Assembly (NCBI GenBank): GCA_028292435.1
Contig: JAQGMI010000023.1
Span: 1-64,000, forward strand
Length of the DNA stretch: 64,000 nt
Origin: Betaproteobacteria bacterium
GTDB taxonomy: Bacteria > Pseudomonadota > Gammaproteobacteria > Burkholderiales > SG8-41
Direction of reading: 5' to 3'
Below are positions 30,917-46,200 of this stretch, one piece after another (the stretch's first letter is position 1; every line of letters begins with the position of its first letter). A model generated the notes under the pieces. The model was not told the origin of the DNA, searched no databases, and was given only the letters and a program-made list of their open reading frames with translations. A program made the translations under genes and the position numbers.

Positions 30917-31228
30917 CGAAAAGACGCGGGGTTTCAGCTAAAAAACTTATTTTTGCGTCGTCGATGCATTGGCATGATGTTACGCGCGCAAGATTGATTC
31001 AGGCCGGCCCGAAGATTTCGGCCTTCCGCCGGAAATCGAATTCGTTGTCCAGATATTCCACATGCATAAACCGTGATGTGTTTCGCACTTCATTCGAGTG
31101 AAATACGCTAAACTTCGACCCGTTTTACAGGGAGTGCCAAGCCTTTCAATTGAGCGGATCAATGACCGCCGGCTGGCCTAAGTTATTAGACGAGTGCCCG
31201 ACGGCACGGCAGTGGAGCAATACGGTCG
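30917..31228 (+). other. 312-base gap between TpsB and TpsA genes
   Basis: No gene is evident here. A hairpin-forming stretch lies around 31081-31103 (CACT and AGTG arms around TCATTCG, with flanking TTTCG and GAAA). The beginning (30935-30955) is A/T-rich and could act as a weak terminator or separate promoter region. A GGAG ribosome site at 31213-31216 is about 12 bases before the TpsA ATG, longer spacing than usual. I see no convincing -10/-35 pair and no known riboswitch core. Confidence 0.4.
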
Positions 31229-34200
31229 ATGCGGGCAGCACGGCGTAAAAAAAGCAGGCAACTACGGCATCGAGTCGTGACTTTGGCGGTCGCCGCCGCG
31301 CTTGGTATCGAAGTCGCGGGCGCCGCGCCGACTGGCGCGGTTGTCGTGAACGGTCAGGTCGGCTTTTCGCAGCAAGGCAAGACGCTTTCGATCACCAATA
31401 CCCCCGGCGCGATCATCAACTGGCGGAGTTTCTCGATCGCCAAAGATGAAACCACCCGCTTCATTCAGCAGTCCGCATCGAGCGCCGTTCTCAATCGGGT
31501 CACCGGCGCCGATCCATCGCAGATCCTCGGCTCGCTGCAATCGAACGGCCGCGTATTCCTGATCAACCCGAACGGCATCCTGTTTGGTGCGGGTGCGCAG
31601 ATCGACACCGCGGGGCTCGTCGCTTCAAGTCTCAATCTTTCCAATCAGGATTTTCTCGCGGGCCGTCTGCGCTTCACTGATACGCCGGGCGCGGGCAGCG
31701 TGCGCAACCAAGGCGAAATCAGGGCGAGCGGCGGGCCCGTTTACCTGATCGCGCCCAGCGTCGAGAACAGCGGCATTATCAAGACCGAGGGCGGCGATAT
31801 CATTCTGGCCGCGGGCCGCACGGTTCAGCTCGTCGATCCGAAGTCGCCTGACGTGCGCATTGAAATGACAGCGCCCGAAAACCAGGCCGTGAACGTTGGC
31901 CAATTGATCGCGAACCGGGGTCACGTCGGAATTTACGCCGGGATGGTCCGCAACAGCGGCACCATCCGCGCGACGGGCGCGAGCTTGAACGAAAAAGGCG
32001 AAGTCGTTCTCGTTGCGAAGAAAGACGTCACGCTCGAAAAGTCCAGTGTTGTGAGCGCGAGCGGCCCGACGGGCGGCAACGTCACCATACAGGCGCAGGA
32101 AGGCGCGGCGACGATCGGCGGCACAGTCGAAGCGAACGCAACGCAAGGCAATGGCGGGACGATCACGATCTCTGCTTCGCAATCCCTGAGTGTCGAAATC
32201 GGCGGCGGAGTCGCAGCGAACGGTATCACCGGCGGCGGCAGCGTAAAGCTCAAGTCGACTACAAGCAATGTGGCGATCGCAGCGCCGGTCACCGCGAATA
32301 CGCTGCTCGGACGCGCCGGCGATATCGCTATCAATGCTGCGCGGTCGGTGACGCTTGCCGCTGGCGCAGTCCTCAGCGCGAGCGGAGGCCAGGGTCGCGG
32401 CACGGTTCTGATCGGCGGTTCTGAAGGCGTCAAGCTCGGCGCCGGAAGCATTGTGCAGACAACCGGCGATGCGGGTGGCGCCATTGCCGTTCAATCCGAT
32501 CAAGGCGCAGTGCTCGTTGAAGGAACCGTCGACGCTTCGGGCGTTCAAGCAGACGGCGGCAGCGTGCAGATCAGTGCACAGTCCGACATCACGCTCGATG
32601 TCACGGGTCAGCTTCTCGCGCGCGGACGTGCGGGCGGCGAAATGCGCATGGAGTCGAGTGAAGGCACGTTGCTCGTGTCGGGCCTTATCGATGGCAGAGG
32701 CACCAACGGTCCGGGCGGAGCCGTTTACCTGCTCGCGCCGCGCGTTGCGTTGCTGCGCCGTGCGCTGGTCGACGTTTCAGGTGACACCGGCGGCGGAACG
32801 ATACTCGTCGGTGGCGATTATCAAGGCAAGAATTCGAATATTCAAAATGCGTTGCGTACTTATGTCGGCAATGAAACGTCGTTACGAGCCGATGCGATTA
32901 CAGATGGCGATGGCGGCAAAATTATTGTCTGGTCGGATGACGTAACGCGTGTTTACGGCACGCTCAGTGCACGTGGCGGCGGCGCGGGCGGCAGCGGCGG
33001 TTTTATTGAAACATCCGGTAAAAACTATCTCGATGTGGCCGGCGCCACTGTCAGCGCTTCTTCGCTGCACGGCGCCAATGGCCAATGGCTGCTCGATCCT
33101 TCGGATGTGACGGTCGTTCACGGTTCGACCGGCACGCTTGGCGGCGGAATATTTGATCCGGGTTCGTCATCGAGCATCGGCGACACAGAGATTAACCTGG
33201 CACTCAATGGTGGCACCGACGTCACTATTCAAACTTCCGCGGGAAGCGGCGGTACCGGTGTCATTATCGTGAACGGCGCCGTAGACGGCGGGGGTGCGGT
33301 GGTCATCAGCCATATCACGGGTGGCACGCGCGGTTTGACGCTCACAACAGCGGGTACCATCAATGTGCATAGCGGCGCCAGCATTTCCGGATCAGCCGGT
33401 AATGCGCTGAACGTTACGTTGAGCGCGACCGGCGGCAATACGATTGCCGGCACCATCGACAACCGCGGCGGCACGACGACGCTCACGGGCACGACGACAT
33501 TGAGCGGTACGATCAAAAGCGGAACGCTCGTCACAGGCAGCAATCTCACGAGTTCAAACGGCACGCTGGACGGCGTGACGATCGGCACCAACTTGACTTT
33601 AGGTGGTGCAAGCAACGTGCTCAAGGTTGCGAACGATCTGGTGCTGGCGAACGGTGTTACGGTGAACGTCGGCAACAACCAATTGGGGTTCGCGACGACG
33701 GGCGCACAACACCTGGCAACACTCGGCACTTCGGCCGTCACCGTGGCGGGCGGCAACATCACGGCGGGCTACGGCGTGACAGGGCAGACGCTGAACATCG
33801 ATGCAGGCGTGACGGTTCAGGGTTACGGGACGCTCGGCCAGAGTTCGGCTGCTACGATTGTGAATGCCGGCGCCCTGACGGCGAATACTGCGGCACAAAC
33901 ATTTACGATCAACCCGACGACGTTTAGCAATACCGGGACCGGCGTGTTGAGCGTGTCAGCCGGCACGATGACGGTGTCGCCGACGAGTTGGACGAACAGC
34001 GGGAACGTGCAGGTGACCGGCGGCGTATTGAATCTCGGCGGCAACTTTGCGACAGCCGGCTGGAATACGTTCACGCACAGCGCAGGCGCCGTCAACGTGA
34101 CGGGCGTGCTGACCAATGCCGGCACGCTGGATATCGGCAGTGCGGGTTTATTTGGCGCGCAAGGACTGACGACGCTATCCGGCACGATCATTGGCGGCAC

Positions 34201-37200
34201 GGTGATCACGAGCGGCGGCATCAATCTCACGAGCTCAAACGGCACGCTGGACGGCGTAACCATCGGCAGCAACCTGACTTTCGGCGGCACCAGCAACGTG
34301 ATCAGGATCGCCAATGATCTGACGCTGAGCAACGGCGTCGTGGTCAATGTTGGCAGCAACCTCTTGGGATTCGTCACGACCGGTGCGCACCACCTTGCGA
34401 CACTGGGTAATTCGACGATTAATCTCGCCACCGGCAACATCACGGCGGGCTACGGCGTGACAGGCCAGACATTGAACATCGATGCGGGCGTCACCGTGCA
34501 AGGTTACGGTTCCGTGAATCAAAGCAGCACCGCGGCGATCGTTAACGCCGGCAGCATCATCGGCAACACTGGCGGTCAAACGCTCACAATCAATCCGGAT
34601 AGCTTCACCAACAGCGGCACGTTGAGTGTCACCGCTGGAACGGTGACGCTCACTCCCACGACATTTTCCAACACCGGAAACGTTTCGCTTAGCGCGGGCA
34701 CGCTGAATATCACGCCCAACGGCGGCACCGTGCCTAACTGGACGAACAGCGGAACGATCACTGAGACCGGCGGCACGCTCAATCTGGGCGGTAAATTTAC
34801 TACCGCGGATCTTGCCGGCAGCCATTTGACGCGCAGCAGCGGCGCGCTGAATTTGACCAGCTCTCTCGATAATACGGGCAATACGCTCGATATCGGTGCC
34901 GGAGGGATATTCGATACCGGTGGACTGGGTACATTTACCGGCACGATCAGCGGCGGCACTGTGATCAGCGGTGACGGCACCAATCTGAACAGCATAAACG
35001 GCACGCTGGACGGCGTGACGATCGGCAGCATCCTGACCTTCGGCGGCACCAGCAACGTGATCAGGATTAGCAACGACCTGACGCTCGGCAATGGGGTCGT
35101 GGTCAATCTGGGCAGCAACTTCTTCGGATTCGTCACGACCGGCACACGGCACCTGGCGACGCTGGGGAGTTCGACGGTCAACCTGGCGACCGGCAGTATT
35201 ACCGCGGGTTACACAGTGGCGGGACAGACGCTGAACATCGATGCAGGCATCACCGTGCAAGGTTACGGTGCGGTGAATCAAAGCAGCACCGCTGCAATCG
35301 TCAATGCCGGCAGCATCATCGGCAATACCGGCGGGCAGACGCTCGCGATCAATCCGGATAGCTTCACCAACAGCGGCACGGTGAGTGTTACCGCCGGAAC
35401 GGTGACGGTGAATCCCACCACCACGTTTACCAACACCGCCAATGTAACGGTGAGCGCAGGCACGCTGAACATCACGCCCAGCGGCGGCGCCGCGCCCAAC
35501 TGGACCAACAGCGGCACGATCACCGAGACCGGCGGTACGCTCAATCTGGGTGGTAAATTTGGCCCTGCGAGTCTTGCCGGCAGCCATCTCACGCGCAGCG
35601 GCGGCGTGCTCAATTTAACCGGCACGTTCGATAACACGAGCAATACGCTCGACATCGGTGCCGCAGGACTATTCGATACCGGCGGTCTGAGCGGACTCAC
35701 CGGCACGATCAGCGGCGGCACGCTGATCAGCGGTGACGGCACCAATCTGAACAGCACAAATGGCACGCTGGATGGCGTAACGATCGGCAGCAACCTGACC
35801 TTCGGCGGCGTGAGCAACGTGACCAGGATCAGCAACGACCTGACGCTGGGCAATGGTGTCGTGGTTAATATGGGCAGCAACTTGCTCGGATTCGTCACGA
35901 CCGGCACACGGCACCTGGCGACGCTGGGGAGTTCGACGGTCAACCTGGCGACCGGCAGCATCACCGCGGGCTATACGGTGGCCGGACAGACGCTGAACAT
36001 CGATGCAGGCGTCACCGTGCAAGGTTACGGCGCAGTGAATCAAAGCAGCAGCGCCGCAATCGTCAATGCCGGCAGCATCATCGGGAACACCGGCGGGCAG
36101 ACGCTCACAATCAATCCGAACACGTTCACCAACACCGGTACCCTGCGGGCGAATGCCGGAACTGTGAGCACCAATGGTTCTTTTTCCAGCAACGCAGGGA
36201 TCATTGATATCGCCGCCGGTTCGATTCTAACGACCAATAACACGAGCCTGACGAATGCATCGACGGGCATCATTCGCGGCAGCGGCACGCTCAACGTTGG
36301 ATCCGGCACGCTTACCAACAATGGTTTGCTGCAGCCGGGCGGCAGCAGTGCGGTCGGGACCCTCAGCATCACCGGAGCACTGGCGCTAGGCGCCTCGAGC
36401 GTTCTCGAGATCGAACTCAACGGCACGAGCGGCGGGACCTACGACAAGCTCGCGGTGTCGGGCGGTATCAACTTCACGGCCGGTAACACGCTGAATCTGG
36501 TCAAGCTCGCTGGCTACAACCCCGCCTTAAACGACAACTTCACTAACGTCGTTACCTACGCAAGTCGCAGCGGCACTAATACTTTCACCAATATCAACCC
36601 GTCGTTCACGGGTACGTTCACGCCAACGTATGCGGGAACGAATCTATCCATCCAGCTGACCGCGCTGGGCGCAGTCAACACGTGGATAGGCTTAATCGAC
36701 AGCAATTGGGAAACGCCCGGCAACTGGAGCTTGCTGCATGTCCCTACCAACCTTGAAGACGCATTTTTGTCGTTGGCAGGCACTGTTTTCCTCAACAGCG
36801 CACAGACAGTTCACTCAGTCGCGAGCAGTGAACCGATCAACATTGTGGGCGGTGCATCTCTCGACCTGGTTACGGCATCGGCATTTGGCGCCAACCTGAC
36901 GGTCAGCGGTACGTTACAGGGAAGCGGCGCAATCACTTACACCTCGGGGACTTTGAACTGGACCGGCGGCACGATCAAAGGGAGCGGACTATTCACCGCG
37001 AGCGGCGGCCTGCTGACACTGGGTAACAGCACGCTCGATGGCCGCACCTTCAACAACTCGCTGAATGCGACGCTTACCGGCGGCAACTTTAGTCTGGCCA
37101 ACGGCGCGATATTCAATCACAACGCCGGTGCTTTCAGCATCACCGATAACTCGGGTCTCACGCAAGGTGCGGGTGCTGCGGGGCAATTCAACAATGCGGG

Positions 37201-40200
37201 CACTTTCGGCAAAACGGGTGGTGGTGGCACGAGCCTGATCAGCGGCATCGGTTTTGCGAATACGGGCGTGGTCAATGCCGCGAACGGAACGCTGCAATTC
37301 AACAACGCCGTAACCGGCACCGGAGCGTTCAATGTCTCCAGCGTTCTCCAGTTCAACGCTGCGGCGACCACCGGTACGCTGAACCTGTCGTCCGGTAACG
37401 TAACCGGAAGCGGCGACATCACGGTCACCAGCGTCTTTCTGCAATCGGGCGGAACGATCAACACGAGCGGAAATCTCTCGCTCACACAAGCGTCCGGCAC
37501 GCTTTCAATTGCGAACGGGATTTCTGCCGCGGGCGTAACGCTGAATGCGAGCGCGGGCGATATCAACGTGCAGGACGCTACCGTTGCCGGCACCGGCGCG
37601 ATGAACGTGACTGCCTCCGGTAACTTGAATGTCACCGCTAATACACTTTCCACGTCACTGAATTCGACCGGCTTACAATCAATCACGGCAAAGTCGATTG
37701 CCGTTACAGCCAATGGCAGCAGCAATGCGGCGGTCACAAGTACCGGTGCAGGCGGACAGTCGATCGTCGTCAACAACCTGAATAGCGGCGGCGGCCTCGA
37801 TGTGCAAAGTAACGGTGCTGGCTCTGCACAAATCAACAGCACGTCGGGCGCTGGCAATCAGAGCATAACCGTCAACGACGCAGATCATGTTGCGGTGATT
37901 GGCGCGGGTGGATTCGCCGGCATTTCGAGCGCAGGGAATCAAACTGTACTCGTCCAAGGCGCCGCGTCCAACAATAAAATTACGATCGGGAGCGCCGCCT
38001 CGATCGGGTCATCGCAAATCTCGAACTCCGGCAACGTTCAATCGGTCACGGCTGGAACCGGGGCGCAAGCGGGCAGCATAACAATCGTCGGCGGTGTGAC
38101 CGATAATCTGAGCGCACGCATCAGCAGCGGCAATACCGGGACGGGCATTCAGACGATTTCTACTTCGGGCACCTTAACAATGATCGGCGGTACGGCGCCG
38201 ACGACCGGCTCTCAAGCACAAATCTTCGCAAGCGCATCGGCGGGGCAAGCCGTGGCGCAATCAATTACGGCAAATGCCATCTCGATGACCGGTGGCGCAT
38301 CCGGAACTTTGAATCGTGCGGATCTCAGCACTTCATCGACGGTTTCTACAGCCACTCAAAACATTACCGTAGGCACCGGCGGTATTTCACTTACGGGCGG
38401 TGGTGGGACGAACAACACCGCGCAGATCCGGCAAAACAGCGCGAACGCGACTGCGCAGACAATAACGGTTAACGCAGGTGGTGCAATAGTGCTCACCGGC
38501 GGCACTGGCATTGCCGGCAATGCGGCGACTATCACTGCAGCCGGCGGTTCGCAGACGGTCCTAGGATCGCCGAATCTTACCCTGAGCGCAGGCGCAAGCG
38601 GCGGAAGCACCGGCAATGGTAATGGCGCGAACATCATTGCCAACATTGGCGCGCAGAACTTTACACTAGGAACGACCCAGTTTTTTGGCACTGCCGGCGC
38701 AATTGATTCGAGCGCATTAATCCAGGCGCAGAACCAGAACATTGTCGTCAATGGCGATTTGACGATGAACGGCGCGACGGGCGGTTCAGGTAATAACGGC
38801 ACGCGAATCGGATCTCCGACCGACACGGCCGTTAACCTGGCGCTGACCGTTCACGGCAATCTCTCGATGCTCGCGCATGTCGGTAGTGCCGTTCTCGGGA
38901 TTAATGGCAATTCGACCATCGCCCAGGCGGCCAACATCACCGTTAATGTTGACGGCAATGTAGTTCTTAGCGCCGGCACAGGTAGCACCGCACGCATCGG
39001 TCAAAACTTAGCAGCGTCTGGCGGCGGGAACATCTCCGTAACAGCTGGCCTTGCCGGCAGCGGCGATATCACGCTCACTGGAACTTCCGCAAATCAGGCG
39101 CAGATCGTGACGTCCACGAGTGGCGTGGCGGGCAACATTGCGCTGAACGCAACCAATATCACGGTGCAGGATTCGAGGGTCGTGGCCGACGGAACGATTA
39201 GTGCGACTGCTACAAATAATCTTGGCGTGATCGCCAACGCGAACGCGGCTTTGATTCAGTCGTCCGGCGCGCAGACAATTATCGCAAAAGGCATCACGGT
39301 GCAGGGTGCGTCATCCGGCAACAGTCTATCCGCGCAAATCACGAGCGGCGGAGGGCAAAACTTCACTGTGGGCGCCAACGGCATGACATTAACCGGCGGC
39401 GCGGGCGGAGCCGGCAACAACGCCAACATCAATCAAAATGGCCTGACCAGCGATCAGCTAATCACAGTCAACGGCGGCGGCATCGTTGCAGTGACCGGCG
39501 GTGGTGGTACGACCACGCAGGCCGAGATCATCAATTCAGGCATGGCGCAGACGCTCACTTTTGTCGCTGGCGGTGAACTGCGGTTGCAAGGCGGCTCTGG
39601 TGCGAGCGGAAACGAAGCCGGCGTCCACAACAATGGCGTCAACGCGACCACGCAAACCATTGCATTTCCCGCTGGCGGTGTCATTACGCTTACCGGCGGC
39701 ACCACCGGCACCTCCAACAATGCGGGAATTTTTGCCGGCGGAAATCAGACGATCAGCGGTACAGCGGACATTACGATAACCGGCGGGGCCAGCGGTGGCA
39801 CTGCGGTCGCCGACAACGGCGCTTATATTGCGCTCGAAACCGGAACGGGCGTGCAGACCGTGAGCGCCCATAACATAAGCCTTGCCGGCGGCGCGGGCGG
39901 TAATACAAACGCTGCGGCGATCGGAACCAATGTCTCCGGTATGTCGGCCGCAATAACTGCCAGCGGCAGCGTTACTCTCGCGGGCGGCGCAGGCACGGAC
40001 GCATTCGCCGTGGTCGGAAGTCTCGATGGCGATGTCAATTTAATCATCAATGCGACGGGACCGGTCAACCTAACCGGTGGCAACGGCGCTTTCGGAAGTT
40101 ACGGCGCATTTGCCAAGATCGGCGCAGCAAGCGGTTTCAATGCGAACGTCACTCTCAATAGCAACGCGAATATCCAACTGGCCAGCGGTGGCGGGGTGAG

Positions 40201-43200
40201 TGCGGTAGCTGCAATCGGCTCTGACTCCGGCGGCGGTAATGTGACCGTCAATGCCGGCGTGGCCGGCACGGGAAGTTTGTTGCTCACGGGTAATGCGACA
40301 AACAGGGCTGCGGTCCAGACCACTGGAAACGTTACGCTCACGGCGACGAACGATATCGTTCTGCAGGACGCCAAAATCGACATCGACGGCATTCTAAATG
40401 TCAGTGCGACGAACAGCTTGAGCGTCAGCGCGGTTGCCAACAACTCGAGGTTGGCTTCGATTGGCGCGCAAACGATTACGGCGAAAGGCATTACGGTGCA
40501 GGCGGGCGCATCAGGCACCAACAACTTCGCGCGTATCGGAGGCGTCAACGGCCAGAATATCACCGCGGGCGTCAACGGCATTACGGTCGCAGGCGGTGCC
40601 GGCGGTAACAACAATTTTGCGGAGATCGTTCAGAGCGGGCTGACGAACAATCAAACGATCACAGTCAACAGCGGCGGGATCGTCACGCTCACCGGCGGCG
40701 GTGGCGCGCAGAACTGGGCACAGATATCGAACGACGGTCATGCGCAGACGATCAATTTTACGGCGGGCGGTGCGCTGAACTTGCAGGGCGGAACCGGCGC
40801 GGGCGGTCAGAACACCGCGAACCTGCAAAACAACGGCGTCGGGGCGACGGCGCAGACGATCAGTTTCTCCGGCGGCGGCGCCATCAACGTCACCGCCGGC
40901 AGCAATACGACCAACGACAATTCCGCTGTCATTCAGGCGTTCACCGGCAATCAGACTTTCAACGGCAATGCGGATATCACGCTGATCGGCGGCGTCAACG
41001 GCGGCGCGAGCAACAATGGCAACAGCGCCAACATCACCCTCAAGAGCGGTGCGGCAGGCATCCAAACCATCAATGCGCATAACCTCAGCTTGCAAGGGGG
41101 CGCGGGCGGGATTGAAAACAGCGCGACGATCAGCGCGGAAAGCACCGGCCAAACACAAATCATCACGACGACGGGTTCGGTTTCCGTGACTGGCGGCGGC
41201 GTGGGAAGTACCGATGCCGTCGCCGCAATCGGCACCAATCAGGGCGCCACCAATCTTACGATCAACGCGGCCGGCAATGTCACATTGACCGGCGGCGGCG
41301 GTGCCTTCACCAATTATGGGGCGATTGCGTTGATCGGCGCAGTCGGCGGATTCAACGCAAACGTCACGATCAATGGCCAGGCGGGCATAGCGCTGCATAA
41401 AGGAACCGGCACGAATGCGAATGCACTGATCGGATCGGATACCGGCGGCGGCTCGCTACTTCTCAACTCCGGTCTCGGCGGTGCGGGCAATGTCGCGTTG
41501 AACGACGGTCTCATCAATACGACGGGCACTGCCACATTGGTTGCAGCCGGTACCGGCGCAATCACGCAGTCGGTCATCACCGCGACCATCGTTGCCGCAA
41601 GCGGCGTCTCCCTGACCGGCGCGAGTATCGGCACAGCGTTAAATCCAATCGCCTTCGACGCAGGCGGCAATACCGTTAGCGCGACCGCAACGAGCGGCGG
41701 AATATATCTCAAACAGGCGATCGGCAATCTGCTTACCAGCAAATACACATTGAATGCAGCCGCGGCCGGACAATCCATTTTCCTCGCGACTACCAACGGA
41801 TCGCTCAGCGTAGACACGCTCGGCGGATTCAATGCAAATACCAACAACGACAATTTAAGTTTGACCACCGCGGGCATAACGAAAGACATTGCGTTCTCAG
41901 GCGGCATCAGCCTGACGGCAGCAAACCTGACTCTGGCAGGAACAGGCAGCGCGACATTTAACGCGGGCACGGTGACGCTTAACACACCGGTTACCGCCAC
42001 GATGGCGGTCAGCATCAATGGCGCGACGGTAAATTTTAATGGAGCATCGTCCGTCAGCGGCACTTTGAATATTGGCGGCGGCACGCTGACGGCTGCTAGT
42101 CCGTTGACAGCCGGTATTTTAAATCTGAGCAGCGGCACCTTAAACGGCGCGTCGACGCTGACGCTTACAGGCGTCGGCAGCACTTGGACTGGCGGGAATT
42201 TGGGCGCGGGCGGCGGCTCGTTGACAATCGCACCGGGCGCGACGATGACGGTCGCGAACACGAGCAACATTATCCAAGATACGTTCACCCTTACGAATCA
42301 GGGCACGGTGACGTGGTCAGGTGCGGCGACGAACATCTGGTTAGCGCAGAGCGGCGCGGTGATTGCGAACAGCGGGACGTTCGACATTCAGAACAATCTG
42401 ACGCTTGCGTACAACGGCGGCGCGATGCCGACGATCATCAATACGGGGACGTTCCAGAAGAGTGCGGGCGGCAGCAGCTCGAACGTCAACATCGCGCTGA
42501 ACAACAACGCCGGCGGTAATGTAAAGGGATTGAACGGGACACTGAGTTTCAATAGCGGCGGCACTGATGCGGGCACCTTCAACGCAACGGCAGGCAACGC
42601 CGTGCAGTTCAACGGCGGCACGCACACGATCAATACCGGGACGAACTTCACGGGCGCCGGCGCTTTCGTGGTGGCGAGCGGCGCGTTGTCGCTGGGCGGC
42701 ACGGCGACGATGACGAATCTTGCGCTGGCGGGCGGCGCTGTGGGCGGCGCCGGCACGCTCACCCTGACCGGCGCGAACAGCACGTGGACGGCTGGTACGC
42801 TGGGCGCGGGCGGCGGCACGCTGCTGGTAAGCCCGGGCGCGACGCTGACGGTTGCGAACACGAGCAATATTTTCCTGGACACCTTCACGCTGGCAAACCA
42901 GGGCACGGTGACGTGGTCAGGTGCGGCGACGAACGTCTGGTTAGCGCAAAGCGGTGCGCTGATCGACAACCAGGCCACGGGCGTGTTCGACATCCAGAAC
43001 AACCTGACGCTTGCGTACAACGGTGGCGCGCTGCCCTCGATCAACAACGCCGGCGTCTTCCAGAAGACCGCCGGCGCCGGCACGTCGAACATCAATATCG
43101 ATTTTCCAAGTAACAATGGTACGTTCTCAGTGCAGAGCGGAAGCGTGCAACTGAGCAGCAATTTCACCAACAACGGCACGCTCGATCTGCGCGCGACCGG

Positions 43201-46200
43201 TGCCGTCAACACATTCAATGTGGCCGGCAACGTGACGCTTGCCCCGTCGAGCATGCTGGATATCGAAATCAATTCCACTGCAGCCGGTCAATTCGGCAAT
43301 CTGAACGCGACCAACGCATCACTCAACGGCACGCTGAACTTGAGCAAGACCGCGCCGTACGTGCCAAACGCCGGCGACACGTTTCAGGTCGTTACATCGA
43401 CGCTGAACACCGGCTCGTTTACCTCCGTGTCCTCGACTTTCGGGGTGACGTTCACGCCAACGTATAACTTAATGAACGCGTCAATGCTGCTCTCCAGCCT
43501 GGCGACAATCAACGTGTGGACGGGCGCGGTCGACAACAATTGGACGACGGCTGGCAACTGGAGTCTCAGCCACGTGCCGCTTTTCAACGAGGATGTCTTG
43601 TTGACGCTTGCACCGACGGTGAGCATCAGCGGCGCCCAGGCCGTGCATGCACTGACGAGCACCGAAGCGCTCAACATCACCATCGGCTCTTCGCTCGACT
43701 TGGGGGCGGCTTCGAGTTTTGGCGCGAACCTCACGCTGTCCGGCACCTTGCAAGGGGTGGGCGCGGCGACCTTTACGGCGGGCACGCTCAACTGGACCGG
43801 CGGCGTATTGAAGGGCAGCGGACTCTTCACCGCAACCGGCGGCACGCTTACGCTTGGCAACAGCCTGCTCGATGGACGCACCTTCAATAACTCAGTAAAT
43901 GCGACGCTCACGGGCGGCAACTTCTCGCTCGCCAACGGCGCGATATTCAATCACAACGCCGGCACGTTCGCGATTACCGACAATTCGGGACTCGCGCAGG
44001 GCGCTGGCCTGGTTGGCCAATTCAACAACGCGGCGGCTTTCTCAAAAACAGGGGGCGCCGGTACCAGCACCATCAGCGGCATTCAGTTTCTGAATCCCGG
44101 CACTGTCAACGCCAACAGCGGCACACTCGATATTGCGGTCAATGGCACGCATAGCGGTCTCTTCAGCGTATCGGTCGGCAATACATTGCGATTCAGCGCC
44201 GGCGCGACTATGACCGGCGGCTCGACCGTGTCAGGCGCCGGCACGGTCGATATTTCAAGCGGGACCGTGAATGAAGCCGGCGTCTATAACGCGGCAACGA
44301 CCTCTGTCACCGGCGGCACGCTCAACTTCAACAGCGCGTCGACAAGCATTGGCACGCTTAATCTGTCGGCAGGCACGGTCGGCGGCGCGAGCGATCTCAC
44401 CGTATCGAACGACTTCAATCAGACCGGCGGCGCATTTACGATATCCGGCAATCTCGATTTGAGCAGCGCGGGCAATTTCACCGTCGGTGCATTCAACAAT
44501 CCGGGCAAGTCGGTGACGTTGCGCGCGCCCGTTGGCGCCATCTTCGATGGTAACGGTGCAGCGAATAACGTGACTGCATCGAGCCTGACGCTGATCGCGG
44601 CGAATGGCATCGCGCTCGATACGACGGTGCCCACGCTCATTGCCACCAACATGGCAAGCGGCAACGTCTCGCTTAACAATGCCGGCGCGCTCAATCTCGT
44701 CGGCATCGCTAACAGCGGCGGTGGCACGACAACCTTGGTCAATGCCGGTAATTTAACCGTCGCCGGCGCAGTGACGACGACTGCCAATGGCGACATCAAT
44801 CTCACCGCAACAGGCGGCGTTCTGTCGGTCGCATCGACGATCAGCTCGGGCGGCACCGGCGCGGCATCACTAACGACTACCGGTGCAAGCAAAGACATCG
44901 CATTCAGCGGCGCAGGTTCACTGACGGGCGGCAGCGCGACGTTGACCGCAACAGGCGCGGTCACGAGCGGAACCGCGGGAACTGATATCAGTACGAACGG
45001 AACGCTGACGGTCAGTGCCGGCACGAGCATTGGCAGCCTCGGTAATTCGCTGGAGGTGAATTCGGGCGCCGGCCTCATGAATTTCACCGCGGGCACGGGC
45101 GGCATTTTTGTCGATCAGTCGGTCGGCAACCTTGCCTATAGCAAACTGGCAACGGTTAGCGCCGCCGGCGTTGGCCAGGCAGTGCGGTTTTCAACCGCGA
45201 ACGGCAGCATCAACATCGACGGCTATCTGGGCTTTCAGACGAACACAGCAGACGACAACATCGCGGCTGTCGCCAATGGCGCGTTGAGCGATATCACCGT
45301 AACGGCATCGCCGTCGCTGCTGAACGGCAATGTAACGGGCACGGCGGGACGCAATATTGCGATCAACGTAGCGAACGCAGTCAACACGACAGGCAATGTG
45401 GCGCTCACGGCGGGTGGATCGATCAGCGACAACGCGGGCGCCGGCAGCATTCATGGCGCATTGCTGACGACGAACTCGGTTGGCGGCACGACGCTCGGCG
45501 GTGCGAATTCAGTCACCACATTTAATGCAACCAATACGGGTGGTGGAAACATCCAGTTCAGCAACGCCGGCGGGCCATTGACGGTCAGCGGGATCACTCA
45601 GACGGGCGGCGGCAACGTGACTGTCAATAACGCCGGCGCAGTAACGAACACCGGTACAATTACGACGGCTGCCAACGGCAATATCAGCGTCACTGCGACC
45701 GGCGCCGATGCCACCATTGGAGCGGCAATGACCGCCTCGGGGCTCGGCACGGTCAGCATAAACGCCGGCAACCGAATCCTCGATCCGGGAGCCGCTGTGA
45801 TCGCCGGCTCTGCAATCACGCTCAATGCGGTCAATGGCATGGGTTCAATCGGTGCGCCAATCGGCGTGCAGCCTTCGGGCAGCGCCTTGACGGCCACCAA
45901 TACGGCTGCGAACGATATCGTGCTCTATCAGCCGGCGGGCAATCTGACAGTCGGCACCGGCGGCGCGACGCTCAGCAACACCGGCGCAGGCTACGTGATC
46001 GGCGCAGCAGGGAATGTAACTATCAACAGCGGCGCGCCGGCAAGCGGCAACATGATACTCGCCGCCGGCAACAATGTCGTTGTCGCGGCGTCCGGCTACA
46101 CGAATACAGGCGACATCGCGCTGTCCGCTGCCAATAATGTGATCGTCAACGGCAATCTGAGCGCGGGTAACAATCTTGCCATTGCAGCGACCAACAACGT

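Noticed and set aside
34235..35587. A 450-codon open frame on the minus strand inside the TpsA gene (and similar ones across 31.6-46 kb)
   Set aside because: It mirrors the Gly/Thr/Asn-rich repeats of the plus-strand gene, has an Arg/Ala-biased composition, no family resemblance and no ribosome site; it is an antisense shadow.
33557..36130. CRISPR or non-coding tandem repeat
   Set aside because: Repeat units are about 700 bases, in frame, and keep coding for similar protein text; there are no short direct repeats with spacers.
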